Assembly: GCA_963822295.1 (NCBI GenBank)
Contig: CAWGHD010000002.1
Location: forward strand, 992,001 to 1,056,000
DNA length: 64,000 nt
From: VRUE01 sp963822295
GTDB taxonomy: Bacteria; Actinomycetota; Thermoleophilia; Solirubrobacterales; 70-9
Direction of reading: 5' to 3'
Program-made: the position numbers and the translations under genes
Shown: piece by piece, positions 9,764-18,885 of the stretch
How positions within the stretch are numbered: the stretch's first letter is position 1
Layout: the number at the start of each line of letters is the position of its first letter
The notes under the pieces: generated by a model
Databases searched by the model: none
The model's input: only the letters and a program-made list of their open reading frames with translations
Told to the model about the DNA's origin: nothing

Positions 9764-10855
9764 CTAGCCCCCGTCGGCAAGCACGGTGACCGAGTGCCCG
9801 AGCTTCTCGATCTGGCGAACCGCACGCTCGGCCTGGTCGCCGCCCGAGACCCAGATCGAGACCGCGCCCGAGGTCATGTCGGGCGCCGGGTAGAGCGCCA
9901 TGTCCTCGATGTTGACGCCCGCCTCGCCCAGCTCCAGGGCCAGCTCGGCGATCGTCCCCGGCCGGTTGGCGACGATCACGCGCAGCTCGCGCAGCGGGCC
10001 GCCGGCGCCGGCCTGCGCCTCGAGCAGCTTGCGCCGGTCATCAGCCGCGCTCGCGTGCCAGGCGGCCACCGCCTCGCGGTCGCCGCCGCGGATCAGCTCG
10101 GCGGCCTCGCCCAGGCGGGCGCCGACCGCGTCGATCGCCGCGGCGACGGCCTCGCTGTTGCTGGCGAAGATGTCGCCCCAGATCGCCGGGTTGGAGCCGG
10201 CCACCCGGGTCGTGTCGCGGAAGCTCGGGCCGACCTCGGGCATGCGCTCGGAGTCGCGGCCGAGCTCGGCCAGCGCCTCGCTGACGAGCACGTTGGCGAC
10301 GACGTGCGGAAGGTGGCTGACCGTCGCCATCAGGCGGTCGTGTGCCTCGGCCTCGATCGCCTGCGGGCGCGCCCCCAGGTCGGCGAGCGCACGCTGCAGG
10401 CGGTCGTAGAGGACGCCGCTCGAGCTGGCGGTCGGCGTCAGGTACCAGCGAGCGCCGTCGAACAGGCCCTCGCGGGCGTTGCCGACCCCGGAGGTCTCGA
10501 CCCCGGCCAGCGGGTGGCCGCCGATGAAGCGCGGGTCGTCGCCGAGCGCGGTGACGATCTCCCGCTTGGTGGAGCCGACGTCGGTGACCACCGTCTCCTC
10601 GCCGCTCGCCCCGAGCGCCTCGCGGGCCAGCGCGACCAGGCCGCCGACCGGCGCGGCGCAGACGACGAGGTCGGCCCCCTCGCAGGCCTCGGCGACCGAG
10701 GCGGCGGCGCGGTCGACGGCGCGGATCCCGACCGCCTTGGCGAGCGTCTCCTTGTCGGGGTCGTAGCCGACGACGGTCGCGTCCTCGATCCGCGCCCTCG
10801 CGGCGCGGCCGATCGAGCCGCCGATCAGACCGACGCCGAGGACGGCGACCCGCAT
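9764..10855 (-). CDS. tyrA: Prephenate dehydrogenase with C-terminal ACT domain
   Basis: The enzyme converts prephenate to 4-hydroxyphenylpyruvate with NAD(P) in tyrosine synthesis. It has 363 residues. The N-terminal Rossmann motif is VAVLGVGLIGGSIGRAAR, followed by VTDVGSTKREIV, FIGGHPLAGVETSG and the catalytic-domain helix VSHLPHVVANVL with its conserved His. Residues from about 285 form an ACT domain (LRVIVANRPGTIAELALELG..GVNIEDMAL), the usual sensor for feedback inhibition by an aromatic amino acid. The ATG overlaps the aroF stop (ATGA). The monofunctional enzyme and the separate aroH gene fit together as chorismate mutase plus dehydrogenase. Confidence 0.95.
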   Translation of the reverse strand: MRVAVLGVGLIGGSIGRAARARIEDATVVGYDPDKETLAKAVGIRAVDRAAASVAEACEGADLVVCAAPVGGLVALAREALGASGEETVVTDVGSTKREIVTALGDDPRFIGGHPLAGVETSGVGNAREGLFDGARWYLTPTASSSGVLYDRLQRALADLGARPQAIEAEAHDRLMATVSHLPHVVANVLVSEALAELGRDSERMPEVGPSFRDTTRVAGSNPAIWGDIFASNSEAVAAAIDAVGARLGEAAELIRGGDREAVAAWHASAADDRRKLLEAQAGAGGPLRELRVIVANRPGTIAELALELGEAGVNIEDMALYPAPDMTSGAVSIWVSGGDQAERAVRQIEKLGHSVTVLADGG

Positions 10856-11934
10856 CAGCCCCGCCGCGCCGATACGGACGTCGCCAGACCCTCGAGCACG
10901 GAGACCGTGTCCTCCCAGGCGATGCAGGCGTCGGTGATCGACTGGCCGTAGACGAGCGGCCCGTCGCCCTCGCTGCTCTGGTTGCCCTCGACCAGGAAGG
11001 ACTCGAGCATGACCCCGACGATCGCCGCGTTGCCGGCCGCGATCTGGTCGCCGATCTGGTCGGCGGCCAGAATCTGGCGGGCCGGGACCTTGCCGCTGTT
11101 GTCGTGCGAGGCGTCGATCACGACCCGCTCCGGGAGGCCATCCGCGCGCAGCTTCTCGAGCGCGCTGCCGACCCCCGCCTCGTCGTAGTTCGGCGCCCCC
11201 TTGCCGCCGCGCAGGATCACGTGGCCGTCCGGGTTGCCGGTCGTGTGGTGGATCGCCGGGATGCCGCTGTCGTCGATGCCGGCGAAGGCGTGCGAGGCGG
11301 CGGCGGCGCGGACCGCGTCGACCGCGACCTGGATGTTGCCGTCGGTGCGGTTCTTGAACCCGATCGGCATCGAGAGGCCGGAGCCGAGCTGGCGGTGGAT
11401 CTGGCTCTCGGTCGTGCGCGCCCCGATCGCGCCCCAGGCGACCGTGTCGGAGATGTACTGCGGGGTGATCGGGTCGAGGAACTCGCAGCCGATCGGCAGC
11501 CCCGCGTCGAGGATCTGGACCAGCAGCGCCCGCGCCGTGCGCAGGCCGGCGTTGACGTCGCCCGAGCCGTCGAGGTGCGGGTCGTTGATCAGCCCCTTCC
11601 AGCCGATCGTCGTCCGCGGCTTCTCGAAGTAGACGCGCATCACGACCAGGAGGTCCCCGCGCAGCTCGTCCGCGAGGGCCGCCAGGCGCCCCGCGTACTC
11701 GAGCGCCGCCTCGACGTCGTGGACGCTGCAGGGCCCGACGACGACCATCAGCCGGTCGTCGGAGCCGCTCAGCACGTCGACCACTTCCTGGCGCCCCCGA
11801 ACCACCGCCTGCTCGCGCTCGTCGCCGAGCGGCAGCTCCTCGAGCAGCGCCGCCGGCGACGCGAGCTCGACGATTTTGCCGATCCGCTGGTCGCGGACCC
11901 GGTCACGTGAGCCCTGCTCCGCTCCGATCATCAT
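10855..11934 (-). CDS. aroF: 3-deoxy-7-phosphoheptulonate synthase (DAHP synthase, type I)
   Basis: This is the first committed step of aromatic biosynthesis, PEP plus erythrose-4-phosphate to DAHP. About 359 residues show the class I AroFGH pattern: VVGPCSVHDVEAALEYA, MRVYFEKPRTTIGWKGLIND, GARTTESQIHRQLGSGLSMP, GFKNRTDGN and IDASHDNSGK, the last two contributing to metal and PEP binding. I prefer ATG 11934, preceded by a GGTGAGG Shine-Dalgarno-like stretch five bases upstream. A TTG at 11955 would add seven residues. It is the first gene of the run aroF-tyrA-aroA. Which aromatic amino acid inhibits it cannot be read here, and aroF is used as a generic symbol. Confidence 0.94.
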   Translation of the reverse strand: MMIGAEQGSRDRVRDQRIGKIVELASPAALLEELPLGDEREQAVVRGRQEVVDVLSGSDDRLMVVVGPCSVHDVEAALEYAGRLAALADELRGDLLVVMRVYFEKPRTTIGWKGLINDPHLDGSGDVNAGLRTARALLVQILDAGLPIGCEFLDPITPQYISDTVAWGAIGARTTESQIHRQLGSGLSMPIGFKNRTDGNIQVAVDAVRAAAASHAFAGIDDSGIPAIHHTTGNPDGHVILRGGKGAPNYDEAGVGSALEKLRADGLPERVVIDASHDNSGKVPARQILAADQIGDQIAAGNAAIVGVMLESFLVEGNQSSEGDGPLVYGQSITDACIAWEDTVSVLEGLATSVSARRG

Positions 11935-11979
11935 CTTGTCCTCACCTTCCTCCAAAGCCTGAAAATCCTACTTCCGATG

Positions 11980-12009
11980 CCCGTGCCGCCCCGTGGGGCC
12001 GCGCACGGG
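11980..12009. promoter_or_regulatory. Strong GC hairpin in the aroF leader
   Basis: CCCGTGC (11980-11986) is complementary to GCACGGG (12003-12009). A nested CCCC/GGGG pair lies in the loop, giving a compact hairpin about 45 bases upstream of the aroF ATG. No T-run follows on the minus strand, so it is not an ordinary intrinsic terminator of an upstream gene. It might act in the aroF leader as an attenuator or RNA stabiliser. No leader peptide rich in Tyr, Phe or Trp was seen beside it. Confidence 0.45.
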
Positions 12010-12227
12010 TGGTCACCCGACACGGTTGGCGGCGCCCGACCAAAGCGCTTATGTGGTCGCGGCGCGATGCCGCGGAGGCCGGACGCCTAGCTAAATCGCC
12101 AGTAATAGGCAGAGAGGGCAAGGTCGAGCGCGGCGCCGGAGGCGCGGTGGCTGCTCGTCGTGTCGCCCGTGCGAATCACCACGGACTTTGTACCACGCCG
12201 GGCGCGGATAGTCGAAGGCGAAAGAGA
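12010..12227. other. Intergenic region between hisC and the aroF leader
   Basis: Non-coding stretch between the hisC stop (12228) and the aroF leader hairpin, about 220 bases. No ORF here resembles a protein, and no tRNA cloverleaf could be drawn. A segment near 12170-12180 resembles a T-loop but has no partner arms. It most likely holds the aroF promoter, but I could not pick convincing -35 and -10 boxes. Confidence 0.4.
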
Positions 12228-13336
12228 TCAACCAGCGGGGCGGCCGAGGATCTCGGCGAGCGCCTCGAGGAAGCGCCCGTTCTCGGCGGCGCTTCCGTAG
12301 GTCACCCGCAGGTGCCCCGGGGCGCCGAGCGGCGTGCCCGGGCGGACCGCGATCGAGCGCTCGGCGAGCCCGGCGACCACCTCGGCCTCATCGGAGTCGC
12401 CGAGGTCGATCCAGGAGAAGTTGGCCTGGCTCTCGGAGTGGGCGAGCCCGAGCTCGTCGAGAGCCGCCTCGACCCGCACCCTCTCGACGATCGTGCTCTC
12501 GACGCGGCGGGTGACGTCGTCGGAGTGGAGGATCGCCTCGGCGCCCGCCGCCTGGGCGAGGGCGTTGACGCTGAAGGGCTGGCGCACGGCGTCGATCGCG
12601 GCGCGGAACATCGCCGAGCCGATCGAGTAGCCGACCCGCAGGCCGGCGAGGCCGTAGCACTTGCTGAAGGTGCGCAGGACGACGAGGTTCGGGAACTCGG
12701 CGAGCAGGTCGACGGTCGCGTCGGCGTCGTCGTGAGTCTGGAACTCGATGTAGGCCTCGTCGAGGATCACCGTCACGTGCGGCGGGATGCGCTCGCAGAA
12801 CTCGGCGATCTCGGCGGCCGGGATGTGGGTCGAGGTCGGGTTGTTCGGGTTGCAGACGACGAGTAGCTGAGTGGCGGCGGTCACCTCGGCCGCCATCGCG
12901 TCGAGGTCGTGGACGTCGCCCGCGCCGAGCGGCACGCGGATCTCGCGGGCGCCGGTCAGCGCCGGCAGGTACGGGTACATCGAGAAGGACGGCCAGGCGT
13001 AGACGATCTCGGCGCCGGGCTCGCAGAGCGCCTCGGCAGCGGCGAGCAGGATCTCGCAGGAGCCGTTGCCGACGCGCGATCCTGCCCGGCTCCGTCTCGT
13101 AGCGCTCGGCGATCCGGCGCCGCAGCAGGGTCGCGTCCGGGTCCGGGTAGCGGTTCATCGCGCCCGCGGCGCGCTCGATCGCCTCGACGACCTTCGGGTG
13201 CGGCGGGAAGGGCGACTCGTTGGAGGCGAGCTGGGCGATCTGACTGTCGGCGATCGCCTCCGGCGCCTGCCCGGTCGGGCACGCCGGCCTGGTAGCCCGG
13301 GATGCGGGCGAGCTTCTCGGCGAAGGTGACGGTCAT
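12228..13336 (-). CDS. hisC: Histidinol-phosphate aminotransferase, frame broken twice
   Basis: A PLP-dependent class I/II aminotransferase of the HisC family, which also often serves aromatic amino acids. Conserved parts are the N-terminal ASNESPFPPHPKVVEAIERA, the MNRYPDPDATLLRRRIAERY helix, VCNPNNPTSTHIP, ILDEAYIEF, and the PLP lysine in TFSKCYGLAGLRVGYSIG. The protein is continuous only if one extra base is removed near 13278 (after GYQAGVPDR) and one near 13078 (before VGNGSCEILLAA). Restored, it has about 368 residues, the normal size. The breaks belong to a cluster of single-base insertions, so I treat the gene as intact in life. Lying between aroH and aroF, it may transaminate phenylpyruvate and hydroxyphenylpyruvate as well as histidinol phosphate. 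Confidence 0.85.
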
Positions 13337-13361
13337 CGACCCATTGTGGCCGACCCGCGGC

Positions 13362-13734
13362 CTACTGGGCGGCGTGCAGGTCGGAGCGCAGCGACTGTGT
13401 CGCGCCGAGGTAGACGTGCGCCGGCTCGTGGTCCGCGGCCGCGTGGAAATGGAGCATCACCCGGATCACCCGCTCCATCGAGCCGGGGACGGGGATCTCG
13501 CGGCAGCAGAGCAGCGGCACCGTGTCGAGCCCCAGGTTGCGCGCTGCCACCGCCGGGAACTCGGCGTCGAGGTCCTCGGTCGTCGTGAAGATGCAGCTGA
13601 CCATCGCCTCCGGCGCCAGCTCGTTGCGGGCCGAGCATCTCCCGCATCAGCTCCGCGGTCGCGGCGAGGATCGCCTCGGCCTCGTTGGCCTCCGCCTGCA
13701 CAGCCCCCCGCACCGCAAAGAGTCGCTCGCTCAT
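13362..13734 (-). CDS. aroH: Chorismate mutase, AroH class, frame broken once
   Basis: Chorismate mutase converts chorismate to prephenate, the branch to Phe and Tyr. The trimeric AroH fold is recognisable: RLFAVRGAVQAEANEAEAIL at the start, SCIFTTTEDLDAEFPAVAAR in the middle, and PLLCCREIPVPGSMERVIRV with active-site Cys and Arg, ending VYLGATQSLRSDL. The two halves are in different frames, joined by removing one base near 13636 (MREML / ARNELAPEAM). The restored length is about 123 residues, as in B. subtilis AroH. It is divergent from the YjbQ-like gene, with only 22 bases between start codons, so promoters must overlap coding sequence or lie further off. Confidence 0.86.
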
Positions 13735-13756
13735 CCGCGGCATCATTCCAGAGGCG

Positions 13757-14173
13757 ATGACGATCGACACCGATGAGCTGAGCTTCTCGACCAGGGGCGA
13801 CGCCGATGTCGTCGACATCACCGCGGAGGTGCAGCGGGTCGTCGACGAGTCCGGAGTCACGGAGGGCCAGGTGCTGGTCTTCGTGCGCGGCTCGACGGCG
13901 GCGATCGCGACGATGGAGTTCGAGCCGGGCGGGGTCCACGACCTGCGCGAGATGCTCGAGCGGCTGATCCCGACCCGCGGCGACTACGAGCACAACCGCC
14001 TCAACCACGATTCGAACTCCCACGCGCACCAGCGCGCAACGCTGGTCGGCCCGTCTGAGGCGATCCCGATCGTCGAGGCGCGGCTGGCGACCGGCACCTG
14101 GCAACAGATCGTCCTAATCGACTTCGACGACCGCCCCCGCGAGCGGACCGTCGTCGTCCAGGTGGTCAGTTAG
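13757..14173 (+). CDS. YjbQ/UPF0047 family protein
   Basis: A small protein of 138 residues with the YjbQ signature: VDITAEVQRVVDESGV, VFVRGSTAAIATMEFEPG, the metal-binding-like YEHNRLNHDSNSHAHQRATL, and a QIVLIDFDDRPRERTVVVQV ending. Members form trimers, and thiamin-phosphate-synthase-like side activity has been reported; the true role is unsettled. The frame is clean although it sits inside the stretch where its neighbours are broken. An upstream in-frame start at 13685 overlaps aroH and is unlikely, because the conserved part starts at ATG 13757. The 3' end overlaps rluB in convergent orientation. Confidence 0.88.
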   Translation: MTIDTDELSFSTRGDADVVDITAEVQRVVDESGVTEGQVLVFVRGSTAAIATMEFEPGGVHDLREMLERLIPTRGDYEHNRLNHDSNSHAHQRATLVGPSEAIPIVEARLATGTWQQIVLIDFDDRPRERTVVVQVVS

Positions 14174-14863
14174 AGGCGTCGCGGAGCGCGGCGATCTCCC
14201 GGTCGGAGAGACGGCGCGCGTCGCCCTCGGCGAGGTCGCCGAGCTCGATCGGGCCGAAGCGGACGCGGCTGCAGCGCCACGACCCGGTTGCCGATCGCCT
14301 CGACCATGCGGCGCACCTGGCGGTTGCGGCCTTCGCGCAGGACGATCTCGACCTCGCGCCCGCCGATCCGTTCACCTCGGCCGGCGCGGTCGGCCCGTCC
14401 TCGAGCTCGACCCCCTCGGCGCAGGCGGCGCAGGTCCGCGTCCCTGGGCGGCCGGCCGCAGCCGCGCCCGGTAGGCCTTGGCGACTTCGTAGCGCGGGTG
14501 GGTGAGCCGGTTGGCCAGCTCGCCGTCGTTGGTCAGCAGCAGCAGGCCGGTCGAGTCGGCGTCGAGCCGCCCGACCGGGTAGAGCCGCGCCTCGCAGTCG
14601 ACCAGCGCGACGACCGCCGGCCGCTCGCCCGGCTCCTTCGCGGTCGAGACGACCCCGGCCGGCTTGTTGCACCGCCCAGACCTCGCGGGCCTCGACCCCG
14701 ACCGCGCCTCCGTCGACCCGCACGTCGTCCTCTGGCGCCCACGTCCCGCGCCGGGTCCGTGACCACCTCGCCCCCGACCGTCACCCGCCCGGCGGCGATC
14801 GATCTTCTCGGCCATCCGCCGCGAGGCGACACCGCCGTGGGCGAGGAACTTGGCGAGCCTCAC
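14166..14863 (-). CDS. rluB: 23S rRNA pseudouridine synthase (RsuA/RluB family), frame broken about six times
   Basis: The enzyme makes pseudouridine in 23S rRNA. The S4-like N-terminus is RLAKFLAHGGVASRRMAEK with IAAGRVTVGGEVVTDPARDVG in another frame. The catalytic motif GRLDADSTGLLLLTNDGEL holds the nucleophilic Asp. The C-terminal part GREVEIVLREGRNRQVRRMVEAIG...RVRFGPIELGDLAEG is spread over further frames. About six single-base insertions between roughly 14800 and 14275 must be removed to join them; the restored protein is about 230 residues. The GTG start follows the scpB stop with no gap. The scpA-scpB-rluB order is the conserved arrangement upstream of cmk-der in many actinobacteria. 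Confidence 0.84.
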
Positions 14864-15436
14864 TCAGGCTCGGCGCGCTGTTCGCCGGCCTTCAGCAGCC
14901 GCTCGCGCAGCTCGCGCTCGTCCTCGGGGGTCGGGTCGAAGCGCGAGGGGTCGGGCAGCTGGTCGAGGCCGGCGAGGCCGAAGAGGCGCTCGAAGAGCTC
15001 CGAGGTCTTGAAGATCGCGGCGCCGAAGCGGGAGCGGCCGGACTCCTCGATCAGGCCGCGCTCGGCCAGGGTCTGCACCGCCGACTCCGAGGAGACGCCG
15101 CGGATGCGGGCGATCTCGGGCCGCGAGACCGGCTGCAGGTAGGCGACGATCGCCAGCGTCTCCGCCTGGGCCTGGGTCAGCGGCGGCGTCCGCGGCTTCG
15201 CCAGCAGGCGCCGCGCCGCCTCCTCGCTGGCGGGGTCGCTGGCGAGGGCGAAGCCGCCGGAGACCTCGCGCAGGACGACGCCGCGCTTGCCCTCGGCGAG
15301 GTCCTCGCGCAGCAGCTCGATCGCCTCCGTCGACCTGGCCCTCGGTGGCCTCGGTCGCCTCGGCCAGGTCGGCGGCGCTGACCGGCTGGGGCGAGAGGAA
15401 GAGCAGCGCCTCGATCGTGCGGGCCAGGTCGTTCAT
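14864..15436 (-). CDS. scpB: Segregation and condensation protein B, frame broken once
   Basis: ScpB is a winged-helix partner of the SMC-ScpA condensin complex, which organises the chromosome. The N-terminus is MNDLARTIEALLFLSPQPVS. After one extra base near 15330 the frame changes and continues through the winged-helix segment AQAETLAIVAYLQPVSRPEIARIRGV and then QTLAERGLIEESGRSRFGAA. The tail matches ScpB FKTSELFERLFGLAGLDQLP. The restored length is about 190 residues. The ATG overlaps the scpA stop (ATGA) once the scpA frame is repaired. Confidence 0.88.
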   Translation of the reverse strand: MNDLARTIEALLFLSPQPVSAADLAEATEATEGQVDGGDRAAARGPRRGQARRRPARGLRRLRPRQRPRQRGGGAAPAGEAADAAADPGPGGDAGDRRLPAAGLAARDRPHPRRLLGVGGADPGRARPDRGVRPLPLRRRDLQDLGALRAPLRPRRPRPAARPLALRPDPRGRARAARAAAEGRRTARRA

Positions 15437-16166
15437 GCGGCCACCTTCTTCACGATCTCGATCGGGCCGAACGGCTTGCGTCTGCTTCCAGGTCGCCTCG
15501 CCCTGGCGGTAGAGCTCGAGCAGGGCGAAGAGGGTCACCGCCTGGGTCAGCCGGTCCTCGCCGCCGAACTGCTCGTCGAAGTCGAAGCTGCCGCGCCGGC
15601 GGAGCGCGTCGCGCAGCGCCCGCAGGCGGCGCTCCAGCGAGACGGTCGGGCGGATGTGGCCGATGTCGACTTCGGGCGGCTCGGTCAGCAGGTCGCCGAG
15701 CGGCGGCGCCGAGCTGCTCCGGGTCGTAGACCGCGGTCGCCGCGTCGACCGCGACGCGGCGCAGCTCCGGCGGCAGCGGCGCCGAGCGGTAGAGGTAGCC
15801 GCGCTCGGCCTCGAAGCGCTCGACCAGCTCGGCCGAGGCGGCGCGGTAGCGGCGGTACTCGAGCATCCGCGCGAGCAGCTCCTCGACCGCCTCCTCCGGC
15901 GCCCAGCTCCTCCAGCCCGTCGTCGGCGCCGGGCAGCATCAGCCGCGACTTCAGCTCCAGCAGCGAGGCGATCAGGACCAGGAACTCGGTCGCCACCTCC
16001 AGCTCCAGCTCGCCCTCGCGCTCGAGGTGCTCGACGTAGGCGACGACGACCTCGCCGAGCTCGCACCTCGAGCAGGCTCGACCTCCTCGCGCAGGACGAC
16101 CGCGATCAGCAGGTCGAACGGCCCGGCGAAGACGTCGAGCTCGAGGTCCAGCTCGGCGACGGTCAT
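15433..16166 (-). CDS. scpA: Segregation and condensation protein A, frame broken four times
   Basis: ScpA is the kleisin that bridges the SMC heads. It starts MTVAELDLELDVFAGPFDLL, where the FxGPLDLLL-like kleisin motif is clear. It continues in other frames as EFLVLIASLLELKSRLMLPG, MLEYRRYRAASAELVERFEA, then SLERRLRALRDAL and FALLELYRQGEATWKQ, ending PFGPIEIVKKVAA. The joins lie near 16068, 15902, 15710 and 15480, each consistent with one extra base. A TTG at 16175 could extend the start by three residues. It lies 10 bases downstream of trpS. Confidence 0.86.
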
Positions 16167-16176
16167 CCGGCTCAAC

Positions 16177-17176
16177 TTAACGCGGCGGGCCGATGCCCAT
16201 GCGGTCGCGCACGTCGGCGAGGGTGGCGGAGGCGATCGCGCGCGCCTTCTCCGCGCCCGCGGCGAGCGCCGCCTCGAGCGCCGCCTCGTCGGGGCGCAGC
16301 TCGGCGTAGCGCTCGCGGACCGGGGCCAGCAGCTCGACGACGCCCTCGGCGACCGCCTTCTTGAAGTCGCCGTAGCCGGCGCCCTCGAACTCGGCCTCGA
16401 TCGCCTCCTGGCCCACCCCGCGGGCGACGGCGAGGATGTCGATCAGGTTCGTGATCCCCGGCTTGTCCTCGCCGCGGACGATCTCCCGGCCCGGAGTCGG
16501 TGACGGCGCTGCCGAGCTTCTTGCGGATCGCGTCGGGCTCGTCGAGGACGTAGACCGTGCCCGCCTCGCCGCCGCCGGTCGTCGACATCTTCCGCTCCGG
16601 CTCCTGCAGGTCCATGATCCGGGCGCCGAGCTCGGGGATCCGGAGCTCGGGCACGACCAGGGTCTCGCCGAAGCGCTCGTTGAAGCGGCGGGCGATCTCC
16701 CGCATCAGCTCGACGTGCTGGCGCTGGTCGTCGCCGACCGGGACCTCGGTGGCGCGGTAGGCGAGCACGTCGGCGGCCATCAGCACCGGGTAGAAGAAGA
16801 GCGCCGCGGAGACCAGCTCGCGCTGCTTCGCCGACTTGTCCTTGAACTGGTGCATGCGGTTGAGGTCGCCGTGGGAGGTGACGGCCGAGAGCAGCCAGGT
16901 CAGCTCGGCGTGCTCGCGCACGTCGGACTGGCGGAAGAGGATGCAGCGCTCCGGGTCGAGGCCGGCGGCGAGCAGGATCGCGGTCGTGTCGTAGAGCCGC
17001 TCGCGCAGCTCCGCCGGGTCGTAGGCGACCGAGATCGCGTGCAGGTCGACGATGCAGAAGATCGCCGGCTCGCCGCGGTCCTGCCCCTCGACGTACTGGC
17101 GGATCGCGCCGATGTAGTTGCCGAGGTGCTTGCGGCCGGTCGGCTGGATCCCGGAGAAGATCACAGGTGCGCTCAC
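16177..17176 (-). CDS. trpS: Tryptophanyl-tRNA synthetase, frame broken once
   Basis: The enzyme charges tRNA-Trp. The class I HIGH-like motif is TGRKHLGNYIGA near residue 12 and the KMSKS-like motif is KMSTT near residue 195. Other family marks are ILFRQSDVREHAELTWLLS and LMAADVLAYRATEVPVGDDQ. The frame shifts near 16495, after KLGSAVTDSG. The C-terminus continues as REIVRGEDKPGITNLIDILA and ends RDRMGIGPPR. The restored length is about 332 residues, normal for the family. No T-box or attenuator was recognised in the 74 bases upstream. Confidence 0.94.
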
Positions 17177-17250
17177 GGGCCGCAGCCTAGCCTCGCGTGC
17201 CGCTGTCCGGTTTTTGCGGCCTACGGCACGCTCAAGGTCGGAAGCGGCGT

Positions 17251-18876
17251 TCAGACGGGCTCGGGGGCCCTACGCGCGGCTGGGATGGACTGGGCGTCCC
17301 CGCCATCGCAGTCCGCCGAGTGGCCGCACTCGCCGGCCGCGGCGGCGCCGCGGGTCGGGACCGCCTCGACCCGCCGTCGCGGGTTCTCGATCCCGAGCCC
17401 GGCGACGATCCCGCCGAGGATCATCAGGACCCCGGCGATGCCGAGCCCGAGGTGGAATGAGGCGGTCGAGGCCTCGGCCGCCGACTCGCGCACGCGCTCC
17501 GCCTGCCGCGGCGGCAGGCCGCCGGCCTCCGGGACGGCCAGCGGTTGTTCCTTGGCCTTGGCGATCGCGGCCGCCGCCGGGCCGGCGGTCGGCGCGGCGC
17601 CGAGCTCCTCGTCGAGCCGGGCGCCGAAATGGGTCGAGATCACGGCGCCGAGCACCGCGATCGCCAGCAGGCCGGCGACCCTGGAGACGCCGTTGTTGAC
17701 GCCCGATGCGATCCCGACCCGGTGTTCGTCGACCGAGTCGAGCACGGTCGCGGTCAGCGGCGCGACCGTCGCCGAGAGCCCGACGCCGAAGACCAGCAAT
17801 CCCGGGAGCACGTCGGCGAGGTAGTCGGGGTGAGCGTCGACCCTCAGCAGGAGCAGCAGGCCGATACCGCCGGCGATCGGCCCCACACACATCGGCAGCC
17901 GCGGCCCGGTCCCCGAGGCGATGCGGCCGAAGCGTGGCGAGAGGAAGAACATCAGCACCGAGATCGGCGTCGTCGCCAGCCCCGCCTCGAGTGCCGAGTA
18001 GCCGGCGACCTGCTGGAGGAAGAGCGTGAGGAAGAAGAGGCCGCCGATCAGCCCCGCGTAGGCGGTGAATGTGGTCAGGTTGGCGACCCAGAAGTTGCGG
18101 ATGCGGAAGAGGCTGAGTGGCATCATCGGGTGGCGGGCGGTCGCCTCGCGGAGGATGAAGAGGCCGAAGCAGAGGACGCCGGCGGCCATCGGCACCCAGA
18201 CCATCGGGTCCTCCCAGCCGCGCGCCGGCTGCTCGATCAGCGCGTAGGTCGGGCCGCCCAGCCCGATCGCGGAGAGCAGGATCCCGGCCCAGTCGATGCC
18301 GAGGAAGGCGTCCTCGTCGCGGCTCTCCTCGACGGCGTGGAGCGTGAGCGCGATGGTGGCGGCGATCAGCGGCAGGTTGACCCAGAAGATCGCCCGCCAC
18401 GAGGTGAGGCCGATCAGGGCGCCGCCGCCCGCCGGCCCGAGCACCGTGGCGATCCCGGTCCAGGCGGTCCAGGTGCCGACCGCGCGGCCGCGCGCCTCGC
18501 CCTCGAAGGTGGCGGCGACGATCGCCAGCGAGCCGGGCACGAGCAGCGCCCCGGCGACGCCCTGCAGGGCGCGGGCGCCGATCAGGAACTCGTCGGTCGG
18601 CGCGACCGCGCAGAGCGCCGAGGTCGCCCCGAAGGCGACCAGCCCGATCACGAACATCCGCCGCCGGCCGAACTGGTCGCCGAGGCTGCCGCCGACGAGG
18701 AGCAGCGCGACGAGGGCGAGCGCGTAGGCCTCTACCACCCACTGCTGCCCGGCGAGCCCGACGTCGAGGCCCTCGGCGATCGCCGGCAGGGCCACGTTGA
18801 CGACGGTCCCGTCGAGGAAGACGACGGTGGAGCCGAGGATCGTCGCGATCAGCGTCAGGCGCTGCTGGCGTGACAC
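17251..18876 (-). CDS. MFS transporter, DHA2 (EmrB/QacA) family drug exporter
   Basis: A 541-residue membrane protein with about 14 hydrophobic segments, the DHA2 family plan. N-terminal signature: GSTVVFLDGTVVNVALPAIA (motif D1 of 14-TMS exporters), then GSLGDQFGRRRMF (motif A, loop 2-3) and LVPGSLAIVAATFEGEARGRAVG. It should export hydrophobic or cationic compounds by proton antiport. The substrate cannot be inferred and no regulator gene (TetR or MarR) is adjacent. The C-terminus has a soluble Ala/Glu-rich segment between the last two helices and a charged tail. GTG 18876 is the only sensible start. Confidence 0.9.
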   Translation of the reverse strand: MSRQQRLTLIATILGSTVVFLDGTVVNVALPAIAEGLDVGLAGQQWVVEAYALALVALLLVGGSLGDQFGRRRMFVIGLVAFGATSALCAVAPTDEFLIGARALQGVAGALLVPGSLAIVAATFEGEARGRAVGTWTAWTGIATVLGPAGGGALIGLTSWRAIFWVNLPLIAATIALTLHAVEESRDEDAFLGIDWAGILLSAIGLGGPTYALIEQPARGWEDPMVWVPMAAGVLCFGLFILREATARHPMMPLSLFRIRNFWVANLTTFTAYAGLIGGLFFLTLFLQQVAGYSALEAGLATTPISVLMFFLSPRFGRIASGTGPRLPMCVGPIAGGIGLLLLLRVDAHPDYLADVLPGLLVFGVGLSATVAPLTATVLDSVDEHRVGIASGVNNGVSRVAGLLAIAVLGAVISTHFGARLDEELGAAPTAGPAAAAIAKAKEQPLAVPEAGGLPPRQAERVRESAAEASTASFHLGLGIAGVLMILGGIVAGLGIENPRRRVEAVPTRGAAAAGECGHSADCDGGDAQSIPAARRAPEPV

Positions 18877-18885
18877 AGGGTGAGT

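Noticed and set aside
12150..12200. Possible tRNA from a T-loop-like GTGCGAATCAC stretch
   Set aside because: No acceptor, D or anticodon arm can be drawn around it.
12228..13336. hisC as a true pseudogene
   Set aside because: Its two breaks are of the same kind as those in essential genes nearby, and all catalytic segments are conserved.
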